DNA of 64,000 nucleotides, from assembly GCA_030407315.1 (NCBI GenBank), contig JALQPE010002295.1:1-64000 (forward strand), read 5' to 3'. Both the position numbers and the translations under genes were made by a program. The DNA is from Asparagopsis taxiformis. Its lineage: Eukaryota > Rhodophyta > Florideophyceae > Bonnemaisoniales > Bonnemaisoniaceae. Positions within the stretch are counted from its first letter, which is position 1, and each line of letters starts with the position of its first letter. The notes under the pieces are model-generated. The model had not been told where the DNA came from. It ran no database searches and saw nothing but the letters and a program-made list of their open reading frames with translations. This document shows positions 54,901 to 64,000 of this stretch, in pieces.

Positions 54901-57555
54901 CTAGCCGTCGGAATATTGTTCTTCCTCTTCGTCCCCACTATAATCAGGATCTCCCGGCAGAATAACCATCAACGGGACATCACTAATTGTGTAGGCTATA
55001 GGCTTGCGTTCTGGCTTGCGTTCTGTCGTCTTCATCCGCATGATTCCGAGCTGCCCTGTCTTCGGCCTACGATCTTTCTTGACCGGGATGGGAACAACTG
55101 TCTTGTGGCGAACATTGACAGGTGCCGGTTGACTTTGCCTGGCAGACCGGCGCGGAGCATTGGGGATTACTTCTTCTTCGAATCCCAACCGCCTGATGAA
55201 ACCAAACGAAACATTGTCGGGAATCGGATACGACGCATTCCTGAAATACGTGTGATACCTCGTTGTCGTGTGTGACACAACTCTGTCGACATGACCTGCC
55301 CCGGCGTGTTGTACATGGCCGTGACCGATGAAGACTGAACGTGGTGGAACGATTACCTTCTTCAGCTTCATCGTCTTGGCGTACATATCTAATTCTAGCG
55401 CTTTGGAAAAGACGTACTTGTGGGACCCTGGACACACCTAGATAGGGAATGGGTCATCTCCGTTGGCAATAACAAAGTAACCCGGAAGTTGATCTTTGCG
55501 GTCGCGAGGAGGAACAGGGAAATCATTGTGTGGGACCTGCCGAGGACACCCCTTTCCCGTTATCAAAAACCGTCCCCCAGATGCCGGCATGACAAGTTTT
55601 TCTCCCGGTAAACCGCACTCCTCCAGCCCTATCAGCCGGACAAGGATTCCCAACCACACATCCAGCAGGGCTCGTCGCGTCACAAACTTGAACCGGTCGG
55701 TACGCGACTCGTCGTTCTCGGCATAGTCAACCAGGCAGTGGCGCGTAGACGTGAAGCGAGCCCTCCCCTCATTCCGGTTCTTCTCATCTGTTTCATCGTC
55801 CCCTGTATTGACAATGGGACTCCACAGCTGCCGGTTCCCAGGGTCCTTGTGCACCTGCTCCCCCTCCCATGTTCCCAAGAAGTACCGAAACAATTCCTGG
55901 TTAGGAATTTCTTCCATGAGACCCAAGTCAAATGGGAACTTGTCCGACGCATCGAGGTAGCTTACATCCGCGAAATTGTGCATCACCGTATACCCTCGCT
56001 CGTTGATTTCCGTTCGGCAATTGTGGAAGTACGCCATACCAGTGCCGGCCTCATACGAATCCTTCCAGCTTGTAGACATTCGCGCAACCTGGGCGAAGTC
56101 CAGCCTCGAGGGTAGAAACGTCGATGTAGGCTCACACATCGCCTTGGCAGCCATCTTCCACGCTTCGAAAAACATCGGATAGATGGTGTCGATCTCCAAA
56201 ACAAGATGACGAGCCCGATGTTGTTCCGGAATATGCAGCCCCTCAAACACAGGGTCCATCGCCACTTGCTTCAAATACCTCACCTCTCTGCCCTCCTCAT
56301 CGATTTCCACACTCTCCAATAACAACCTGAGCTCAATCGGGGGCAGACAGCCAACCCTCACCGATGCGATGACGTCCGCGGGACGCTGCGCCAGATGATG
56401 CCCTTCGGCTCGGTCTTTGACTTGGAAATCTTCAGGAAGAGATGGCATACGGTCGTCGAACAGGAGGTCGTGTTCAGAAGGAGAGTCACGAACGATGTAA
56501 CCGTCTTCATCGACTTCCACTCCTTCCGGAACAGTGAATGTAATTGTCACTTCGCGGACCCCCTTGCTTTTGACATGGCCCTCATCTGCACTGTTGTTTT
56601 CTTCCTCGTCCGAAACGTTATGGACAGATTCTTGGTTGGAGGGAGTCGCACCAGCACGTTGGTTATCTTGGGGGACAATCTCAACGGCAGAATCGGGGGA
56701 ACGGGCGGAGTCTTCGTCACCCTCATCACCGGAAACAGTGGCTTGTTGTTGATCGGTGGGTTTATCAACAACGGCCTGCTCTTCTTCCCCGGCGGATTGT
56801 TGTACCACAACCGGCTCTTCTTCGTCGAGGCGTGTGCTCCCCGTCGAGCGAAGTCGCTGTGAACGGCGGCGGATGCCATGCGAAGCAGGCTCATGTTCGA
56901 CATTCCGCTGCTTCTTGTGAGTGAGTCTCACATTGGCAGCAGAAGGGCGGCGTTTGCGTCGAGCCTTAGTCTTCTTCTTCAATGTCGGATTGAAAAACTC
57001 TTTCAAGTTCGTTTCCAAATCCTGTAAACGCGTGGTTCTCCGTCGCATTCGAACCTCACTGCTCCGGTCGTCCCCTCTATACATTGCAATGGCATTGGTG
57101 AGATGCCATTGCAACTCCTTCGGCTGCTTAACCGACCCAATTGCCATCTCTGTGCTCAGAAATGACTTGCGCATAATACTCTTTGGGCGCCCATACGCAG
57201 CGTACAGAGAATTTGCGATTGCAGTCACGCGACGGACGTATGTATAGAAGTCGTTCACGTCAAAGCGTCCATCCGGACGTCCACCATGAGCAGGGTTCAA
57301 GTACTCCGAAAGACCACGCAAAACGAAGACAAAGTTTTCTTCCAGCAACTCGCGCACTATCTTGTGGTCCAGGTGCGTTATCCCAATCTCGTTGCGGCGC
57401 TCGGAATTGTTCAGCTCACGCAACACTTCGTCGAGAACAGGATGCTTTAGCGTTGCTATAGCCAAACGCGTCCACCGCCGGCCGTGTTCGTTGAATTCAT
57501 CATCCCCATGAACTGCGCCTCGAACAATGTTCGGATGACATCAGACTCACGCAAC
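54901..57555 (-). pseudogene. ParB/2OG-oxygenase gene of copy A, truncated with nonsense and frameshift
   Basis: Same protein as in copy B but lacking the N-terminal ParB part, because the copy ends at 57,555. A single-base loss near 57,480 and a TAG at 55,438-55,440 (where copy B has TGG for Trp) break it. The oxygenase HxD site (QVPHNDF, ~55,520) lies before the stop; the distal His (GHVQHAGAGH) and Arg (TTRYHTYF) lie after it. At the position where copy B is frameshifted (~57,177), copy A is intact. The acidic C-terminus ends EEEEQYSDG. Confidence 0.7.
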
Positions 57556-57839
57556 GTCTGTGTTCTCGGAAATGGACGCGGACGTCCACAACCTCTAGTA
57601 CACCTAGTATTACTAGGCGGACGTCCATGTTCTCCAGTATTTTTGGATGTCCGCCTAGAACCGGACGTCCATGCGGTCTAGTACGTCTAGTATTACTAGG
57701 GCGACATTCATTGTTTCTAGTACCACGGATGTCCCCCTCGGGATGGACTTCCGCCATGTCTATGTCCACCTAGGACGGGCGCCGGTTCAGAAATTCAAAA
57801 ATTTCGACCCCAGAAATTTCTGCCGCCGTGCTCGACATG

Positions 57840-58865
57840 GATGTCCGCATCCATCACGGCGACCACTCTATTTTTCCTTGTCGGTCGACTCCAATTTTGT
57901 CTTTAATTTTTTCATCCTCTCGCTCACACCCCCTCCTGTTGGTGCTCACCTCCCCCGTACTGTACCTCAAACACCCCCAATACCACTCTAGCACGCATTT
58001 TCAGATACCTATCCCCGCTTCCACGGTGCACACCTCCATTCCATACCTACTTTTCTGCTCTACCGTACAGATTTCGTATAACCAGTCCTCATACTACCTC
58101 AGAATAGGGCAAAACACCCCCTATCTCCTCGACCATGCTCTCCCCCATCACCTTTGAAACGTATTGTTCTTCAGTACCCTCTCTCCTCTACCCTCAACCC
58201 CTCTCCTTCGCCCTCTACACAAACTTCCCCTGCAGCTTACTCTTCCAAAACCTCTCACTCCCCATCCCGTACCCGACCTGCTCCACCCCTCCCTCCCTCA
58301 GCTGCTCCATGCCCCCACGCCATCCGCATCTTCGATACCGTATACACCACCACCACCGGCCCACGCTCCCGCACTGCGGGGTGGCTCCCCCGCCGTATCC
58401 CCAGAAACCTCCCCGCTCTGAAACACATATCAACCCCCCACTTCGCACCCTTCCTCCCACTCCCCTCCCTCCCCAAATACAATAACCCCCTTCTTCTCCA
58501 TCACATCCCCACTCACCACAGCCAGAACAGACGCCACCCCCTCCCCTTCTTTCTCCTCACTTTCCTAAAAACCCCTCCTCTCGGCGCCTTCAACCGCACC
58601 CTCCTACGGTCCCACCTAAACACCTCCTCCGCCCTCACTACCCCAACACCCCGCAGCGTCTCCCCAATCCCCATAATATGCTTGTCGGCACTCCTCTCCG
58701 AATCACAATCCATTCTAAACCCGCACTCCGTACATTTCCACCTCCCCCTGTACCATCCCAAGATTCCATCCCCCCACAGAACACATCCTCATACCACAGA
58801 AGAATTTTCTTCCTCTCATACCTCATCCTTAAAACCTCCATCAGCTCCATGTAAATTTCGATGAA
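57840..58865. other. Pyrimidine-rich block of copy B
   Basis: Counterpart of 52,740-53,765 with the same strong C/T bias. The minus-strand zinc-motif frame is kept (RWKCTECGFRMDCDSERSAD, 58,761-58,513) but ends earlier. Confidence 0.35.
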
Positions 58866-59149
58866 AATATTTTCTCTACTATGCAATCTCAAACATGTAT
58901 GAGCCTATGCCTTTCCGCTTTGTCAACCCTGAATATTGGTACTCATGTATTCATAAAATAGGGCCACCCACATCCCTATCCCGTTCTGCAAGCTTTACAA
59001 ACCACTAGACGCATACTCCACAACTATACAACAAACACTACTCGCTATTTCAGACGACGCGGTACACAAGTAGCGTAGTGTCAACCTTCCGTGACGCCTT
59101 CCCTGATGCGTACAAGTGGGAAACACGTCTAGACGTATATCAGAACTGA

Positions 59150-60625
59150 GTGCGGGAATTTTCGGCACAGGAGATGCTGGGCCACCAAATTGATTTTTCG
59201 GAAATTTTAGAATTTCTGGGCTGGCCAGCAATGCAATCGAGCTGGACATCCACCGGACGTCCATTTCAGGTTGGTCGCGAGAGGGTGGGGCGGGACCATG
59301 ATGAAACAAGGACCAAGACCTTTCCCTGACGTGTTGAGCCTGAAATCGACCCTTCGTGAGACGCGATTTTGGCTTACAGTTGGTGCTAATAGAAGCCAGT
59401 GATAGCCCCGATCGGGGCGGCAGCCGGCTCCGGCTTACAGTTGGTGCTTACAGACGCCAGTGATAGCCCCCGATCGGGGCCGGCGGTCGGTTCCTGGGGC
59501 CGTTGTGGCCAAATTAGACACCATGATTTGAATTAAAATTTGGGCTATTCTCAAAAACATGCACATGTGAACATGTTTTTGAGATGGGGGTGTGCCGTAC
59601 GGCACAATCGACCGCCCAAATCGATGTTTTTTGCAATATTTTTCTGTGCCCGAAATTTTAGAATTTCTGGGCTGGCCAGCAATGCAATCGAGCTGGACAT
59701 CCACCGGACGTCCATTTCAGGTTGGTCGTGAGAGAGCGGGGCGGGACCATGATGGAACAAGGACCAAGACCTGTCCCTGGCGTATTGAGCCTGAAATTGA
59801 CCCTTCGTCAGACGCCATTTAGCCTTACAGTTAGTGCTTACAGAAGCCAGTGATAGCCCCGATCGGGGCCGGTGGCCGGTGCCTGGGGCCGTTGTGGCCA
59901 AATTAGACACCCTGATTTGAATTAAAATTTGGGCTATTCTCAAAAACATGCACATGTGAACATGTTTTTGAGATGGGGGTGTGCCGTACGGCACAATCGA
60001 CCCGCCCAAATCGTTGATTTTTGCAAGATTTTTTGGGCCCGAAATTGTAGAATTTCTGGGCTGGCCAGCAGTGCATCTGAGATGGACATCCACCGGACGT
60101 CCATTTCAGGTTGGTCGTGTGCTGCCTACATCCACGCATTGCAGCAACTAAGCAGGCGAGTTCACTACTCATACAAAGTGCACGGAATACGAGTAACGTG
60201 ATGGGTGAGTAGTGTTTGTCGTGGAGGAGTAAGGCAGGACCATGATGGAACAGGGGAAACGATGTCACCCTAGCATAACTTAGGCTTGAAGCCTGGAATC
60301 GACCCATCGTTAGGCGCCATTTAGCCTTACAGTTAGTGCTTACAGAAGCCAGTGATGACCCCGCTCGGGGCGGCGGTTCCGGTGCCTGGGGCCGTTGTGG
60401 CCAAATTAGACACCCTGATTTGAATTAAAATTTGGGCTATTCTCAAAAACATGCACATGTGAACATGTTTTTGAGATGGGGGTGTGCCGTACGGCACAAT
60501 CGACCGCCCAAATCGATGTTTTTTGCAATATTTTTTTGTGCCCGAAATTGTAGAATTTCTGGGCCGGCCAGGAATGCATCTGAGTTGGACATCCACCGGA
60601 CGTCCATTTCAGGTGATCGTGTATC
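59150..60625. repeat. Hairpin repeat module array, copy B (three hairpin modules)
   Basis: Four copies of the GGGCTGGCCAGC-type segment at irregular spacing (about 452, 389 and 505 bases). The 36-base hairpin occurs at 59,549, 59,938 and 60,441, and GTGCCGTACGGCAC at 59,592, 59,981 and 60,484. Stem and palindrome sequences are unchanged between modules while flanking bases vary. Confidence 0.8.
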
Positions 60626-60888
60626 GTGCACGTCCAGCCATTACCAGAAGCAAGTTGGCGATGAAGCACGTATAAACCCAATTGTTCTGCTATTTCTAGC
60701 ATAGACCATCGAGTCTAGAGATGTGAGGGAATCGTCCTGGAATCATGCTCCAACCCACTAGGGAATGGACAATCTAGTTTGAAAGCATGGAACGGAAGTG
60801 CATTATAGTAGGTTCATAGATTGAAAGTGATAAAGGAGATGATTATATTCTCGATAATTGTTTGCTAAAGTAGTTGTTGTTAAGATAT

Positions 60889-63800
60889 CTAGCCGTCGGA
60901 AAACTGTTCTTCCTCTTCGTCCTCACTATGATAGTGAACTAGATATCCAGGTTGTCCCGGCAGAAGAGGCACTACCGGGGCCACACTCGGTGTGTGCATT
61001 ACATCCTTGCGAGGTTCTGTCGTCTTCATCCGCATCATTCGGAGCTGCCCTGTCTTCGGCCTACCATCTTTCTTGACCGGGATGGGAACAACTGTCTTGT
61101 GGCGAACATTGACAGGTGCCGGTTGACTTTGCCTTGCAGACCGGCGCGGAGCATTGGCGATGACTTCTTCTTCGAATCCCAACCGCCTGATGAAACCAAA
61201 CGAAACATTGTCGGGAATCGGATACGACGCATTCCTGAAATACGTGTGATACCTCGTTGTCGTGTGTGACACAACTCTGTCGACATGCCCTGCCCCGGCA
61301 TGTTGTACATGGCCGTGACCGATGAAGACTGAACGTGGCGGAACGATTACCTTCTTCAGCTTCATCGTCTTGGCGTACATATCTAATTCCAGCGCTTTGG
61401 AAAAGACGTACTTGTGGGACCCTGGACACACCCAGATAGGGAATGGGTCATCTCCGTTGGCAATAACAAAGTAACCCGGAAGTTGATCTTTGCGGTCGCG
61501 AGGAGGAACAGGGAAATCATTGTGTGGGACCTGCCGAGGACACCCCTTTCCCGTTATCAAAAACCGTCCCCCAGATGCCGGCATGACAAGTTTTTCTCCC
61601 GGTAAACCGCACTCCTCCAGCCCTATCAGCCGGACAAGGATTCCCAACCACACATCCAGTAGGGCTCGCCGCGTCACAAACTTGAACCGGTCGATATGCG
61701 TCTCGTCGTTCTCTGCATAGTCAACCAGGCACTGGCGTGTAGACGTGAAGCGAGCCCTCCCCTCATTCCGGTTCTTCTCATCTGTTTCATCGTCCCCTGT
61801 ATTGACAATGGGACTCCACAGCTGCCGGTTCCCAGGGTCCTTGTGCACCTGCTCCCCCTCCCATGTTCCCAAGAAGTACCGAAACAATTCCTGGTTAGGA
61901 ATTTCTTCCATGAGACCCAAGTCAAAGGGGAACTTGTCCGACGCATCGAGGTAGCTTACATCCGCGAAATTGTGCATCACCGTATACCCTCGCTCGTTGA
62001 TTTCCGTTCGGCAATTGTGGAAGTACGCCATACCAGTGCCGGCCTCATACGAATCCTTCCAGCTTGTAGACATTCGCGCAACCTGAGCGAAGTCCAGCCT
62101 CGAGGGTAGAAACGTCGATGTAGGCTCACACATCGCCTTGGCAGCCATCTTCCACGCTGCGAAGAACATCGGATAGACGTGATCGATTTCGAATAGCACA
62201 CGAGCCCGATGTTCTTCCGGAATATGCAGCCCCTCAAACACAGGGTCCATCGCCACTTGCTTCAAATACCTCACCTCTCTGCCCTCCTCATCGATTTCCA
62301 CACTCTCCAATAACAACCTGAGCTCAATCGGGGGCAGACAGCCAACCCTCACCGATGCGATGACATCCGCGGGACGCTGCGCCAGATGATGCCCTTCGGC
62401 TCGGTCTTCGAAATCGTCAGGAAGAGACGGCATACGGTCGTCGAAGAGGAGGTCGTCTTCAGAAGGAGAGTCACGAACGATGTAACCGTCTTCATCGACT
62501 TCCACTCCTTCCGGAACAGTGAATGTAATTGTCACTTCGCGGACCCCCTTGCTTTCGACTTGGCCCTCGTCTGCACCCTGTTTGTCTTCCTCGTCCGAAG
62601 CGGTATGGACAGATTCTTGGTTGGAGGGAGTCGCACCAGCACGTTGGTTATCTTGGGGGACAATCTCAACGGCAGAATCGGGGGAACGGGCGGAGTCTTC
62701 GTCAACCTCATCACCGGAAGCAGTGGCTTGTTGTTGATCGGTGGGTTTATCAACAACGGCCTGCTCTTCTTCCCCGGCGGATTGTTGTACCACAACCGGC
62801 TCTTCTTCCTCGAGGCGTGTGCTCCCCGTCGAGCGAAGTCGCTGTGAACGGCGGCGGATGCCATGCGAAGCAGGCTCATGTTCGACATTCCGCTGCTTCT
62901 TGTGAGTGAGTCTCACATTGGCAGCAGAAGGGCGGCGTTTGCGTCGAGCCTTAGTCTTCTTCTTCAATGTCGGATTGAAAAACTCTTTCAAGTTCGTTTC
63001 CAAATCCTGTAAACGCGTGGTTCTCCGTCGCATTCGAACCTCACTGCTCCGGTCGTCCCCTCTATACATTGCAATGGCATTGGTGAGATGCCATTGCAAC
63101 TCCTTCGGCTGCTTAACCGACCCAATTGCCATCTCTGTGCTCAGAAATGACTTGCGCATAATACTCTTGGGCGCCCAAACGCAGCGTACAGAGAATTTGC
63201 TATTGCAGTCACGCGACGGACGTATGTATAAAAGTCGTTCACGTCAAAGCGTCCATCCGGACGTCCGCCATGAGCAGGGTTCAAGTACTCCGAAAGACCA
63301 CGCAAGACGAAGACAAAGTTTTCTTCCAGCAACTCGCGCACTATCTTGTGGTCCAGGTGCGTTATCCCAATCTCGTTGCGGCGCTCGGAATTGTTCAGCT
63401 CACGCAACACGTCGTCGAGAACAGGATGCTTCAGCGTTGCTATAGCCAAACGCGTCCACCGCCGAGCCGTGTTCGTCGAATTCATCATCCCCATGAACTG
63501 CGCCTCGAACAATGTTCGGATGACATCAGACTCACGCAAGTCGCCAGCGTTTTCCACGTTGTTTGCAACAGCAATCGTACGGATGAACTGCTGGATGGAC
63601 GACAAGATTCGAACCAGGGAGCGCTCCGTCAGTTGCGTCCCAGTCGTATGGTTCGACTCTGCACTCTTGTGGATGATCTCATGAGGCTGGAGATCACTGT
63701 CGTCCTTGCGGCGAAGGTAGTACACATCCAGAGGCTGAGTAACCCAGCGCAAGCGGTTTGCCTCCTGTGGCAGCTTGGTTCTGTGCATACGGGTGAGGCG

Positions 63801-64000
63801 CGTGAAGTCATCCGCAATGCTATGCATAGCATTGAGACGATGCAGTCCGTCGATCACGGTCACGTTCGCATTGGCATGGAATTTGCCATTCTGGAACAGA
63901 CGCGTGTCGGCGGACAGATGCGTGTTCTGCGACCTCAGCACCGTCACAGTGATACGCGAAGAGCTCACATACCCCACAGCCAACATATTGTTGCGCAGGT
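60889..64000 (-). CDS. ParB-like domain fused to a 2OG-Fe(II) oxygenase-like domain (partial, one frameshift)
   Basis: The gene enters from beyond 64,000. Its N-terminal part (to 63,141) has a ParB-like site VTVIDGLHRLNAM (~63,845) and a helical region. A one-base loss near 63,167 (CTTGGG where copy A has CTTTGGG) shifts the frame. The 756-codon remainder has a basic region (KKKTKARRKRRPSAANVRL), a long acidic linker, then a C-terminal beta-rich domain with QVPHNDFPVPPR (HxD), GYFVIANGDD, VCPGSHKYVF, GHVQHAGAGH (distal His) and TTTRYHTYF (2OG-binding Arg). That pattern is typical of 2-oxoglutarate/Fe(II) dioxygenases. Oxidation of DNA bases would fit the ParB partner but is inference; membership in TET/JBP is not established. 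Confidence 0.7.

Larger units (their letters stand above)
52451..57555. mobile_element. Mobile element copy A (ParB/oxygenase family), truncated
   Basis: The sequence from 52,451 repeats almost base for base from 57,556, including end motifs, a pyrimidine-rich block, a hairpin array and a long minus-strand gene. Copy A stops inside its gene exactly where copy B begins, so A is truncated or was entered by B. Left flanks differ (GAGATC before A, GCAAC before B), which defines the left end of the element as GTCTGTGTTCTCGG. The gene in A carries a nonsense codon and a frameshift. Confidence 0.75.
57556..64000. mobile_element. Mobile element copy B (ParB/oxygenase family), runs off the window
   Basis: It opens with the same end cluster as copy A and keeps the same order. 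It differs from A by small substitutions, an 18-base-scale change near 58,375, and three hairpin modules instead of one. Its gene extends further upstream than in A and leaves the window at 64,000, so the right end is unknown. Confidence 0.75.

Noticed and set aside
59551..60093. Minus-strand frame of 180 codons across the hairpin array
   Set aside because: It is a read-through of repeated hairpin modules; the same peptide recurs in each module and is palindrome-driven.
1..64000. tRNA, rRNA and CRISPR features
   Set aside because: No convincing T-arm/anticodon structures, rRNA-like sequence or regularly spaced repeats were seen; the hairpin modules are irregularly spaced and not CRISPR-like.

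Overview
This is nuclear DNA of a eukaryote. Short GT-AG introns with GTAAGT-like donors (80-97 nt) are directly readable, and the window holds a MAP kinase, a cytochrome P450, a NB-ARC/WD40 protein, a CRAL-TRIO protein and bestrophins. Two Ty1/copia elements, a chromodomain Ty3/gypsy element and large DNA-type mobile elements fill the rest. The MAP kinase activation loop is TDY rather than TEY. With sparse short introns and heavy transposon load this suggests an alga, most likely a red alga, but the sequence alone does not prove that.

Layout. About 0.1-5.8 kb: a decayed copia element (zinc-finger ORF, gag, protease, integrase, RT/RNase H, 3' LTR). 6.4-25 kb: the host gene segment, with a possible secreted Arg-rich protein (-), the MAP kinase (-), the P450 (+), the NB-ARC/WD40 protein (+), the CRAL-TRIO protein (+) and a very long bestrophin gene (-). 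26.7-29.8 kb: a second copia-like element, cut off by a chromodomain gypsy element (about 29.8-37.6 kb). 37.6-42 kb: AACG-rich DNA and an unknown minus-strand gene. 42,061-51,967: a complete 9.9-kb DNA transposon inserted into that gene. 52.4 kb to the end: two head-to-tail copies (A and B) of another mobile element.

Three things stand out. (1) The bestrophin gene carries five bestrophin units in one spliced reading path. Bestrophin channels are pentamers, so this looks like a natural single-chain pentamer. (2) The 9.9-kb transposon has inverted repeats of about 0.95 kb and a 4-bp target duplication. It encodes a probable RNase-H-fold (DUF7869-like) transposase and a ParB-like domain fused to a beta-class DNA methyltransferase. 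(3) The A/B element encodes a ParB-like domain fused to a 2-oxoglutarate/Fe(II) oxygenase-like domain. Two neighbouring mobile elements thus pair the same DGxHR domain with two different candidate DNA-modifying enzymes.

Caution: nearly every long gene, including the conserved kinase and P450, is crossed by single-base frameshifts, often at short homopolymers. Many are probably draft-assembly errors, so 'broken' calls should be read with that in mind.
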